From Corythucha ciliata (lineage: Eukaryota > Arthropoda > Insecta > Hemiptera > Tingidae), in assembly GCA_038030265.1 (NCBI GenBank), contig CM075941.1:39494164-39558163 (forward strand): a DNA stretch of 64,000 nt. Reading direction: 5' to 3'. This document shows, piece by piece, positions 1 to 10,071 of the stretch (position 1 is the first letter of the stretch; every line of letters starts with the position of its first letter). The notes below the pieces were generated by a model. The model saw nothing but the letters and a program-made list of their open reading frames with translations, made no database searches and had not been told where the DNA came from. Both the position numbers and the translations under genes were made by a program.

Positions 1-560
1 TCTTCCAGTATTGGTTTCTTTCATCCAAATTCATCTTCCACCACTCTCGTCAATCGAAAGGGGTACCATAGCCTCAATGTCAAATTGTAATCATTGTATG
101 TATAGTTACGTTGAAATTTCCCCAGTAAATTCATAATCTGTTATTTGGTATTTGCTAAGGTTTGCAACAGCGATTTGGACATTATTAATGTCGTCGCAAA
201 ATGGCCGGGAAGTACGCATGACGCTTTCCTTTGGCGGCACTCGACGGTCAACTCTGTGATGACTGATGAAAGCCACATACGAGCACGAGGGTTGTGTATT
301 GAAGAGACATAAACAATCAAAAATAAGGTGATCGCGTGTGGATATAAGTGCCGGAAAAAACATGTCGAGTAAGGCGTTCCCCGGCAAACGGAGTCGGGAA
401 GTCTCGCCCGTGAGAGGAGGGGATCGGAAATCCCAAAAGTTAAAGAAAGGGCTAATTTCCAGCTGAGCTCAATCCCGGAACGATCACCTCGAAGTCAGGA
501 CCTTGACGTTTCACTGAGGCAAAAAAAAAAAAAGGCGCAAGGTAAATTAAAGAAACTGTT
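1..560. other. No supported gene
   Basis: I see no recognisable protein or element here. A short open frame begins with an ATG at 362 and encodes a basic peptide of about 37 residues; it could be an exon or chance. A 12-A run lies near 523-534. Confidence 0.4.
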
Positions 561-1057
561 ACCGTGACGGTGACCTTGATTTCTATTTTTCTTGAGAATT
601 ATTTGGGGGGGGGGGGTGAAGGGACAGGGTCTAGCGTCGGAATTTGGATAGCGAATACGAGATTCTTGACGAATGGGGGGGGGGGGAATTTTCGAGCGTC
701 GGACTTGGATAAATCAAAGGAATTTAGGTCTACGAGGGGGGGGGGATAATGTGACGCCGTGTAGCTTAATTAGGCTGTCCGAAGATTGAGGGTCTTGAGG
801 AATAGTTCACGGTCGCCACCTGTTGTTGTCTTTTGGGTAACAGGCCCCAATATATTTCGTGGTATTTACAATATTTACAGTGCGGAAAATTAATATTCTT
901 TCTTAGAAGTGGGCATTCGCTCGGGAGAGGTCGATCGTACTTCTGGACGCGAGCTCCTCCAGGGGTAGGTGTGCCTTGGTCGGTGTCTAGGGCCCGCGGG
1001 AGATGTCCTGGTAGCGTCCCTTGACGCTGGGTGCAGCTCTTCCCGGCCGAAGTTCGA

Positions 1058-1560
1058 TTAGCGCCTCTGCGCTTGCCGCGGATCTCGGGGGTTGATGGTC
1101 GATTAGCGTCCCTGCGCTTGCCGCAGATACTCCGGGCCGTCGGGGAGCGTCCCTCGGCGCTGGCGGGGGGTCTTCTGGGCCGACGTTCGATTAGCGCCCT
1201 TGCGCGTTCCGCAGATCTCCGGGGTATGGTCGGTTAGCGCCCTTGCGCTTGCTATAGACCCTCTAGGTCGAAGTTCGGTTAGCGCTCGTGCGCTCGCCCC
1301 AGGTTCTTGGGGTAGGTGGCCGATTAGCGCCCTTGCGCTTGCCACAGGTCCTCTGGGTCGAAGTTCGAATAGCGCCCTTGCGCTGGTTCCAGGGCTCCTG
1401 AGTAGTTGGTCGATTAGCGCCCTTGCGCTTGCTCCAGGTTCGTCAGTGAGCGTCCCTCGGCGCTGCCTGCGGATTCTCTGGACTGAAGTTCGGTCAGCGC
1501 CCTTGCGCTCGCTCCAGATCTCCGGGTAGTCGGTGGATTAGCGCTCCTGCGCTCGCTCCA
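1058..1560. repeat. About 45-bp minisatellite, roughly 12 units
   Basis: A core of the form AGCGCCCTTGCGCTTGC recurs near 1058, 1103, 1145, 1191, 1232, 1279, 1323, 1369, 1413, 1448, 1493 and 1537, so spacing is mostly 41-47 bp. The core is itself a dyad: AGCG and CGCT flank a 5-6 base loop. Between cores the units share a weaker motif (GGTCGAAGTTCG, or TCTGGG nearby). The GC content is far above the rest of the window. Open frames in both strands are by-products of the repeat. Confidence 0.85.
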
Positions 1561-1704
1561 GCTGTAGGGGTGAGGACAGGGATGTGGCTCTGTCGCTCAC
1601 CAGGAGTTCAACGGCAGCCAATTACGCCGCTAAGCTAAGGGAAGGTGGGGCCTTTGTCGACCAATGACTGGGAGAAGAACCCGCCACCACGGGGAGGAGG
1701 ATCG

Positions 1705-2109
1705 GTGTTCGTCAACCCACAAGGGGGAGAAGCAACCGGGGGTACGACGGGTCTGGCTGGGAGTCCTTCCGGGTGGAGGTTAGCGCCCCTCGCGCTGTCC
1801 GTAGGTCCTCTGGGGTGGTCCTGGGTCCGGCAGTCGCTGTCATTTTTCGGAGATCCACTCCTGGTCTAGTTAGCGTCCGTTTCGCTTCCCTCTTTCTCGG
1901 CCGGTCCTCGGTGTTCGTCAACCCACAAGGGGGCGAAGCAACCGAGGGGGTTACGGGTTTTGCTGGGAGTCCATCTGGTTGGCAGTTAGCGCCCTTGGCG
2001 CTGTCCGTAAATCCTCTGGGGTGGTCCTAGGTCCGATTGTCCATTCTCGGAGTTCCACTGCTGCTCCAGTTACCGTCCTTTTCGCTTCCCGCTTGTTCGG
2101 CTGGTCCTC
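1705..2109. repeat. Two units of a 206-bp tandem repeat
   Basis: Two diverged units begin with GTGTTCGTCAACCCACAAGG at 1705 and 1911 and run to about 2109. Each contains two copies of the AGCG..CGCT-type core seen in the upstream minisatellite (near 1779 and 1870; near 1985 and 2069). This is therefore a higher-order repeat built from the same small unit. Confidence 0.8.
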
Positions 2110-3345
2110 GTCCGGGTTGGTCCTGGGTGTCTTGGCTGGTCCAGTTGTTTTCTTCTCTGGCTGCGGCCGTCCGAATGAAATTGAACTTCTTGGGTCGCCG
2201 CGCTGCTTATAAAGCCCGCTGGGAGGCACCACCCACTGGTATTCCGGTGGTAGGGCATGGGCGGTCCTTCCCGGAGTCGGCGCGCGGCGGCTTTTCTCCC
2301 GCTCCTGGGGGTTCCGGTGGGTGGCTATGCGATTTTTTAGACAGGGTGATTCTTCACCCGGCCGAGATCGGGGGGGAGGGGCGTTTGGCTACCCGATCTC
2401 AAATGTTATCTCACGTTTAGAGAATTTAATAGGGGGGAACGTCCAGGCCAATACCGCTGGAGGACGAGGTGTAAGGGGGGCCGACGGGGATATCCCAATC
2501 TTAATAGGTAAAACTGTAGTCGGAAGGGCTAGCGGCTTGGACGTATTTAAATCGTCGCGGATCCATGGGGGGGGGGGGGGTCGAGCTCGTTCCAGTGCCG
2601 AGAGCGTAGCCAACGTCAGATCCCGTCTAAGCACCGGTTGATATCCCTGTGGCCTACGGGTCCAACGGTCAATCCTTCGGAAGTCGGGCTGAGGACAAAA
2701 ACACACTGGGATACGCGCCCGGAAAGCACAGCGAATGCACTGGCGTAGTCGGTTTTGGCTAGCCGCTACCCAGGCTTGCAAGGTGTCTGGAAACGGCAAG
2801 ATTGCTGGGCGAAGTCTCTCTCCCCCCATGTTTCGGAGCTCGAAGTACTAGCGCCGAGGGCAGGCTGGTGAAAGTAGTGACCCGAAATCCCGGTCTTTTC
2901 TTCGAATCCGGGGGTGGTAGGAGGGGGAAATTAAATAGAGCCGGAGTCTCGCGGATAAATGTTGGCAGGGAGGATTGCGGTAGGACCAGCGGGGAGGAAG
3001 TATACAGCTTGAAGTTTGCGCAAACCAGCAGGGGGGCGGGCGCCCTTGTAAACTTCGACGGCAGCTTCGGTGACGAAGACGGCTAACTGCCGTTTGCACG
3101 TCTTGTCCCGTCTCCGTACGTCCCGCTCTAAGGAGTGGGCGAGAGTCTTTACGGGGGGGGACGAAGTAATTTACACAATCAGTGTTCATCGGTTAAGGAT
3201 GATTAAGGCAGAGGGAAGGGAGAAAGGTAGTCGGTGGGACTATAATAAAACAAGAGGGGAAAGGCCGGCGGAGCCACACCTTTGTGAGAGGAATAGGTAA
3301 TTTTCCCCCGGCGTTGCCACAGGGAAATTTTGAATGGGGGGGGGG

Positions 3346-5020
3346 AAGAGTAAGGGTTGATCAAAGATTTCATCAAACAACTGAAAAACGAGACACAATT
3401 TTATTACTGGAGCACAATTTAAAATTCACACACTTCGCACTTGCACTTAGCTTTCTTATTTTCCAATTGACATTTTTTCCTGTTCATTGCCTGCTTTCTG
3501 AAAAGTTTGGCGAGAAGCCCTTGTTACTTACGTACTATGCATATAAATTAATTAAGAAGCCATGGGTTTTGCTTTTATATGATTCGGGAAGGATTCATGC
3601 CAATATTTTAGTTTTCTCTAAATACCTTTTAAAACCTGTAAGAAAAACGACCTTAATTTTTATACACATAATAAAAAAAGGAGTGAAACATTCCCGGCTA
3701 GAGGGCGCTTCCTTATTGAATGTTTTGGGGTTGATACGAAAAGATTAGTTCTGATAGTTTCGGTACCACCGCTAGTTAGGGGGTGATGTATCTCGCCTCG
3801 GTGGTCACGGTGGCAAAACCTTCAAAAACAATAAGAACACCACGCTCACCTGTTCGATCCTTTAGCCTTTTTGCTGGCGATTCTGCACCAACGAAAAACT
3901 GTTCTCTACCGGCGAACTCGCTGTCGAGTGCTCCCGGGACGTCTGTTGTAAGATTTTGTTAACTACCAAAGAAGAAAACAAACTAGAAGCAAGGCAAAAA
4001 AGAAAACTACCGCTGAACAAGGTTCAGCGTTGTATTTGTGTCTCCCCTCGTTCAAAGGAGCAATAATAAGAGGGCGAACCTTCCGTCACCTCGGACTCGA
4101 ATTGCCTTCGCGTAATAAAACCTATTTAAACGAACGTTACGTAAACATTAGGATAAATAATTTAACTTGAAATTTAATATTTAATTAACCTTCACCCCTT
4201 TACCTGTAAGGCTCCTTGGCTTTAAGTTGAATAAATCGCACGTTGTTGAAAACCTTAAACTCTTTACATCCACACAAACTTCTACAAATAAAACAAAATA
4301 ACAGCACACCAGCCTGCAGCCTGGTGTAAAGATGGTTAAAGGGAAGGGAGGGTGTGAGGAGCTTTAGGTTACAGAGAAGGTAACACGGCTGTTTGTGTTC
4401 TGCCCTGCACTACACTACACTTTTTTTTCGCGAAGAGACTTTTAACCTTACTGTGTTATTACATCAACAGTCTCCGGATATCCATGCCTTCCGTTGCTTC
4501 TAACCCCTTAACCACTTGCGACACTGCCCAAGAGACGGCGTACAACTTAGTGTTCAAAAAAACCAGAACCAGAATGGATAGGTGCATCGGTGTACTTAAG
4601 GGGCGGTTTATATGTTTGCTGAAGGACAGAACGCTTCATTATACCCGCAAAAACGCAGCTTGAATCATTATAACGTGTAGCATTCTACATGATATTTGCA
4701 AACAGTTCCGAGTAACGCCAGTTGAGCCTCTGTGGGACGAGGCAGATAACCAACCTCAGCTTGCTGCACCCTCACTCGGGGATGACGACGGTCATCTCAG
4801 GCGTTTGGGGTAAAAAGCAAGGCGGAAGTACATAACTATCAATTTCTGAATTGTCGACATTATGCCCCGAAAGTCCTTGTAATCAAAATTGCTGATTTCT
4901 TATTTGGCCAGGAATAAAATTTGGGAAAATATTAACTTGTTCTCATCTTTCTAAAAAATGTTTAATAATTCTTCCAATAACTGATTCGTTCTAGCTTATA
5001 ATTGATTAGCTCGGCGCCTC
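3346..5020. other. No supported gene
   Basis: A 154-codon open frame at 3284-3748 is hydrophobic and resembles nothing I recognise; its composition follows the local A/T-rich DNA, so I treat it as chance. No terminal repeats, RNA genes or domain signatures were seen in the rest. Confidence 0.4.
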
Positions 5021-5026
5021 TCTGAG

Positions 5027-5323
5027 TTAGCTTCCGCCATTTCTCGTTGAATGGGGCTGACAGAGAAAAAAAAAGTGAACCAAAACCATTACTACGTTAG
5101 AAATGATCGGCAGATCACGCGGCGGGAATTCCATCGCGTCTAGCGGCATTGATGACGGCCCTTCGATTTCGAATACGGCGTCGGATGATAGTATGCCCAC
5201 TATTTTCTTCTCCGTAGGCGTGAGGAGCTCCTCGGTGGATGGTCCCGGGCCCCCTCCAGTTCGGGCTCTCGCTGATCGTATTCCCGATGCCGTTTTTTCG
5301 CATTGAGCTTCAGATCCGTCCAA
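5027..5323 (-). CDS. Uncharacterised 98-aa open frame
   Basis: A minus-strand frame encodes a moderately polar peptide with a Gly-Pro-rich patch and an acidic middle. After about residue 75 the reading becomes hydrophobic and low complexity. A GTAGTA on the minus strand near 5096 could be a splice donor ending an exon there. No family is recognised; it may be a 5' exon of a host or element gene, or chance. Confidence 0.15.
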   Translation of the reverse strand: MDGSEAQCEKTASGIRSARARTGGGPGPSTEELLTPTEKKIVGILSSDAVFEIEGPSSMPLDAMEFPPRDLPIISNVVMVLVHFFFLCQPHSTRNGGS

Positions 5324-5329
5324 AACTGT

Positions 5330-6388
5330 TTAAAAAGACCGACAGACGGACGGCATGCCAAAAACTACTTTTTTCAATTTTTTTGAGGTTGTACATCATG
5401 AATGTGGTGTCAGCTCGGACTCGATTTTTTTCACGTACACCATACCCGTTGGGAGCATGAAAGTAAAATTGAGCATTATGACGGCTTCTTCTTCATAAAA
5501 TTATTGCTTATTTAAATACAACCTTCTGCCACTTCTCGAACCGTTTCTCGGGACGATCCAACTCGTTCAGCTCCGAGGCGAGCTTGTACCACATGGTCCA
5601 GAAACTGTTTCACCCAGGCACATCGAGACAACAATTGAGGTGGTACTGGTAATTAACACTAAGAAATTTTGTTTTCGAGTGATGATTTCAATGCGCCCAT
5701 TTGTGGAATAAATGTTACTTTTGAATATTTGGTACTAACTTAGAAACAACCCCCCCCCCCAACCATGCCATGACCCCCTCACCCGTCCCAGGCCTTTCTC
5801 ATGTCAGTGAAAACCGTTTTTAGGCATAATGGCAAAACTGTTACTATCGAAAATCCATGGAGTAGCAAATAAGCCACCTATGTTTTGATGAGTAAACTTC
5901 ACAGAGACTTCATGGAGTAGCTCCCCTGCTACCTTGCTGGAAAATCCAGGAAAATGGCGGGAAATTTTGTTCAATGACATTTTGTGTTTATTGAAGACTA
6001 AATGAACGCAACAAGCCAAACAAATTTATTTTTATACCGGTTTTCTAGAGTCATAGGAATAAGGGTTTAGAATCTAAAAAGTTAATTATCACCATAAAAG
6101 TCATGATTATGATCATTAAACATATTCAGTAATTAATAACTATTAAAACTTACGTTGTTGTGGATCCATATTCCTTATCGAATTCTTCTTCAACTGATAA
6201 CACTCTTGAAAAAAAAAACTAACACTTTAGTTATTTTCCAGCTCACTAGATACCACTACCAGATGTCGTATGTTGCAGAATCACTTCAGTACGATTTTAT
6301 GTCACAAGTTTACGACACGTAAATTTCAACCCTGTTACAGAATCACACTCCAGGCCATGGAGGAGTGACTTCAGCCACCGACTGCCTC
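5330..6388. other. No supported gene
   Basis: A/T-rich sequence with a 10-C run near 5751-5760 and short open frames with no recognisable content. No element termini were found. Confidence 0.4.
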
Positions 6389-6826
6389 TTAAGCCCGGTG
6401 CACACAATACAAGGTTCTCCGCAATATTTCTTGGACGAAAAATTCTCCCACCAGATTCGTCGCGAGGTGGTGAGCAAGTAGAGTTCTCACCCAGCAATAT
6501 TTCTTGCTTGTTAAGTGGTTTGGTGGGGGTGCCTCTTCATCAGCTGAAGGAATTGTCGACGTTACCTTCCCTTTAGATTATCTTTCCCTAGAGTCAAACT
6601 TGAATTTGTTGTGAACCTTTATCGGACACCAGGTTACATTCCCCTTCCACCAAAACACCGAACCACGTGACTTTACTAGAGCCCCCTGATTGGTCTTCTC
6701 AAGCAATCTTGGAAAGCAATCCTTGGACTGACGTCACCACCTCGCAAGAGGGCATGCGCAATTCACAAACGAACTTGCTTAAAAGAAATATTGTTGAGAT
6801 AATTGCATCGTGTGCACCGGGCTTTA
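6389..6826. mobile_element. MITE with TTA target duplication (PIF/Harbinger-like)
   Basis: Perfect 14-bp terminal inverted repeats, AGCCCGGTGCACAC at 6392-6405 and its complement at 6810-6823, are flanked by TTA at 6389-6391 and 6824-6826. Sub-terminal similarity extends inward (an AATATTTCTT motif near each end). A TTA duplication is typical of PIF/Harbinger transposons. The 432-bp element carries no transposase, so it is non-autonomous. The superfamily assignment is inferred from duplication length and sequence only. Confidence 0.75.
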
Positions 6827-7074
6827 GAAGAGAGAAGGGGCAGCTCCTTGGATCAACTAAAGTCATCTTTAAATGTTTTACTTTGCTTTTGTTTCACACG
6901 CTCTTATTGTTTTTTGTAACCTCACTTCAGTAATTTTGATGTTTGTAATATTTGTTTTGGTTTAAAAAAACTATTAATTATTGAACTAAATTCTTCCAAA
7001 CTAAAATACCCGTTGAGGGCGTGCCGCATTTTATGGGACTTGTGTGACCCTGTTCTCCCTACTTTACTTCCGTT

Positions 7075-7440
7075 CGACCAGATGTGTTCAAAATTATCGT
7101 CCTAGTTCTCCAAGAAAGTGTCAGTGTTCCGCCAACGGGTAGGCTTTTACAGCCTTCGACATAATTCAAGTCGAAAGTCAGCGAGTGGTTCGTCCGCATT
7201 AAAAATTCTGCGATGCTCTGCAAGTTTGGCGGTCAGTTGGAGGATAAGGTCGAAGACAAATTTGTTACCGTCTTACAGCCGGGTCGTATACTTGACCGGC
7301 TATGTGAAGAGGACGTCTTGAAACCACTTTCGGATATCGTCGAGATCGCCGCACAGAAAGAGGCGAGTTTATCGGAGTCGTCGACTTACGAAATCCACAA
7401 ACGTGAACGTCTTTCGTCGAAAGATAATAGGGAGTTATTG
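7075..7440 (+). pseudogene. Ty3/gypsy Gag fragment
   Basis: Translation from 7213 gives a peptide with the spacing of a gypsy capsid C-terminal region: a CKFGGQLED turn, a conserved Asp-Arg-like stretch and an L..IVEIA helix. The preceding bases, in another frame, continue the match toward the N-terminus (a SEWFVRI-like helix), so at least one frameshift is present. The frame is interrupted at 7429 by a MITE. After the MITE a short CRKG-like segment resembles part of a zinc knuckle. No protease or polymerase follows, so it is a relic. Confidence 0.55.
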
Positions 7441-7718
7441 TATAGCCGTCTGACGCTTAACGTTTACGGTTATAAGCGTAGCCTCTTGAGTCGGTGGAAA
7501 AAGAGTTATTGCAAATAATACTTGCGCTAAAATATGAACACATGGTAGGGCATAGATGCACTCAATTGCTTCAAATAAATTAATAAAACATCTTCTCATA
7601 CTGGTCTTTAAACGTTTGCGATTAACGCTTAAACTCAAAATTTGAAATTCACGCTTATGATGACGTCACATAACCGTTAACGTTAACCGTCAGACGGTTA
7701 TGCAATAACTCCCTAATA
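7425..7718. mobile_element. MITE inserted in the gypsy gag relic
   Basis: Inverted repeats beginning GGGAGTTATTG at 7430 and ending CAATAACTCCC at 7713 extend about 45 bp inward, including a CCGTCTGACG block. The element is 284 bp and is flanked by TAATA at 7425-7429 and 7714-7718, a likely 5-bp target duplication (partly low complexity, so the length is uncertain). It carries no coding capacity. Family unknown. Confidence 0.75.
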
Positions 7719-8049
7719 ATTCCACATTGTCGTAAAGGGCTGTACCTACCAAGGCGAACAATTTAAAAAGTGTTTTAGAACGTATAAGGGAAGCGGGGTT
7801 TACCCTAAATTTGTCGGTGTCATTATTACACAGTTTTCTGACAGTTTCTCGAGTTTTAAAGTCAGTGTAATTTGAGAGTCTAGTTCACTCAAAAGGGCAG
7901 GGAGTGATTCACGGGGTGAATTGTCGCGTTTGTGCGTTTCTTTTGGTACGTTGTGAGTTTTTTTTTTTTTTTTTTCAATTTCTTTTTCTCTCGTCGCCGT
8001 GTACGAGTTCTAAACGGCGTGTCAGTACTCCACTCGCACACACCACTCA
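7719..8049. other. No supported gene
   Basis: A/T-rich spacer with an 18-T run near 7957-7975. Possibly the end of the gypsy relic, but nothing specific is visible. Confidence 0.4.
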
Positions 8050-8262
8050 CCAGTTGTCATCGACGTTACCGCCACTCACCGTAGTCGGACCCGGCACGCA
8101 CTAAGACACTGCTTGTCATCGACGTTGCCACCACTCACCGTAGTCGGACCCGGCACCCACAAGACGCCACTCGTCATCGACGTTGCCGCCATTTTCAGTA
8201 GTTGGACCCGGCACGCACAAGACGCCACTCGTCGTTCGTTTCCACCGCCACTCACCGCGTCC
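8050..8262. repeat. 58-bp minisatellite, about 3.5 units
   Basis: The motif GTCATCGACGTTGCC recurs at 8056, 8115 and 8173, with a diverged copy at 8231, so the period is 58-59 bp. Units also share a GTCGGACCCGGCAC block. It lies directly against the 3' end of the Copia relic and is read through by that frame, so the last ~50 codons of the open frame are repeat, not Copia protein. Confidence 0.85.
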
Positions 8263-9690
8263 TTCTAAATTCTCCACGTCGTCGGTTTCTTCTTCCTGAC
8301 GTACGCTTCGTTCGGTTGGAGGCACAGCTTTCTTTATAACTCCCGGAATTTCGAGTTCGACAAATGATTTGTCCACTAGTGCTTTTTGAGGAATTTTCTG
8401 GTTGTGATCCCATCTTCTTGATAAATCTTGATGTGAAAATTCCATGATTTTTACGTCTCGTGAGATCCGAACTTTTCTCTCATTTGTCATCCAAACTCGA
8501 TACCCCTTTGATATATCCGAGTATCCGAGAAAAACAGCATCTTTGGCTGTGGGTTCAAATTTCCCCTTCTTTTCACCATTCAGCACATAAGCTTTGCTTC
8601 CGAAAATCTTTAAATATGATATGTTAGGCTTCCTATCGTTCCATAAAGTGAAAGGTATTTGTCCCGAGAGCGCTTGTGATGGGCACCGGTTTCGAATGTA
8701 GTTTGCCGTATTAACTGCTTCACCCCAAAATTCGCCCGGTAAGTTCGATTCCATTAACAAACACCTGGCCATCTCTTGTAGGACCCTATTCTTTCTTTCA
8801 GATACGCCATTTTGTTCCGGGCAGTAGCTCACCGTTAGTCTGCGTTGAATACCATTTTGTTCCAGGAACTTGCTAAATTCGCGACTGGTAAATTCTCCTC
8901 CATTGTCGGTCTGAAGGTACTTTATCCTTTTTCCTTTCTGATTTTCTGCCCTTGCTTTGAATTCTTTAAAAGCTTCCAGGGCTTCGCTTTTCTTTTTCAA
9001 GCACTTTACTTCACACCACCTAGAGTAGTCGTCAATAAAAGTGATGAAATAATTCGAGCCTCCGATTGATTGTGTTTGCGTAGGCCCACTCAGGTCACAG
9101 TGAATCAATTCCAGTAGTTCTGACTTTCTCTCTGACTTCTTCGGGAATGGAGTGCGTGTCATTTTTCCCATTGTGCACACTTCACATTGAAATTGTTTTT
9201 TACCAGAAATCTTTCGAACTCCAGTCACGTCTCCTGAGTTAATGATCTTTTGGAGATCTCTAAAGTTCAGATGGCCCATCCTTTGATGCCACAAAAATAG
9301 ATCTGGATAATTGGAAATAGTTTTATTTTCTTTACTTTGCAAGCTTGAAACGTAGTATAAATCATTCAATTTATCAGCCTTGAACACAACGTTTTGGTTA
9401 CTATCGATGACCTCCGCACACTCCTTTTTGAAAACCACGTGAAACCCGTGATCTGTAATTTTACTAACTGACAATAGATTCGTGCGAAGTTCGGGTACCA
9501 ACAAAGTATTTGTTAGTGATATTTCTCTCTTCCCATCTTTAGTATGCACCGGCATTTTGACAGTGCCGACGCCCTTCATTTCGATGCTTGACGAGTTAGC
9601 TAGATTAATTTTTCTGTCGGACCGTGTCTGTAGTGAGCTGAAGGATTCTTCGTCTCGACACATATGAGAGGTAAGAACGCATCTTGTATT
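8263..9690 (-). pseudogene. Ty1/copia Pol fragment (protease end to integrase)
   Basis: The minus-strand frame contains, in order, the end of a copia protease (an LLVPELRTNLLSVSKI motif), the GAG-pre-integrase/HHCC region (WHQRMGHLNF then a CEVC pair) and the DDE integrase core: DLSGPTQ for the first Asp, TDNGGEF for the second and NGVSERKN for the Glu, followed by the conserved PGEFWGEAVNTANYI helix. Reverse transcriptase and RNase H are missing, and the protease active site and Gag are missing upstream. Both ends are therefore truncated: the 5' end near 9690 and the 3' end in the 58-bp minisatellite. The retained integrase frame has no stop over about 470 codons, which suggests a fairly young truncation. 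Confidence 0.9.
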
Positions 9691-9719
9691 CAAAAATCAC
9701 TGTTCCGCCTAAACAAGAG

Positions 9720-10022
9720 ATGACGCTGTTGATCAGAGAATTATGGACTGTTGCCATTGTGTTCTGCGTGTGTTTACCCACAACGAATTGTACTATCAGC
9801 AAATACGCATCCTGTTTGGGCCCATACGAATTCGAGGACAGGGCTAGCCCGCTACATGCGATAGGGTTATCACCCAAGAGCGTAGTAGTGAGTGAAGCCA
9901 AAATCGTGACGGCGTACTCAATGAGTGTCACCAAATCGGCGAAACTGTGCCCTTCCAACTTCGAAATTCAGTGGGGGAGCAGGTGCGAGGATAAGTCTCA
10001 TAATCTATTACAACGAGTTTTC
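9720..10022 (+). CDS. Signal-peptide-bearing Cys-containing ORF, possible viral glycoprotein relic
   Basis: Starting at the ATG at 9720, the frame opens with a charged N-terminus and a hydrophobic core (a VAIVFCVCLP stretch) resembling a signal peptide, followed by about 75 residues with spaced cysteines. It degenerates into a T-rich run near 10040. It is unlike the flanking Copia and transposase proteins. It could be the N-terminus of an endogenous viral or retroelement glycoprotein, or a host secreted-protein exon. I do not recognise the family. A TTTCAG near 10019-10024 is a possible splice acceptor downstream. Confidence 0.3.
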
Positions 10023-10071
10023 AGAAGAACACACAGAATAATATATTTTTTTTTTTAGTCTAAAAACAAAC

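Larger units (their letters stand above)
605..3345 (+). other. Noncoding GC-rich block with poly-G tracts
   Basis: The plus strand carries runs of 10-14 consecutive G at 605-616, 675-686, 736-745, 2567-2580 and 3336-3345, plus shorter runs. Equivalent poly-C runs are absent within this block, so the bias is strand-specific. Open frames across it are repetitive translations of the minisatellite or chance. It could be the untranslated part or LTR of an old element, or a spacer; I cannot identify it. Confidence 0.5.

Noticed and set aside
1031..1529. Open frames of 68-109 codons on both strands over the GC-rich region
   Set aside because: They are translations of the 45-bp minisatellite (period divisible by three in places) with no domain; not genes.
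3284..3748. 154-codon open frame as a membrane protein gene
   Set aside because: Hydrophobic residues follow the local A/T-rich composition; no signal, family or splice context supports it.
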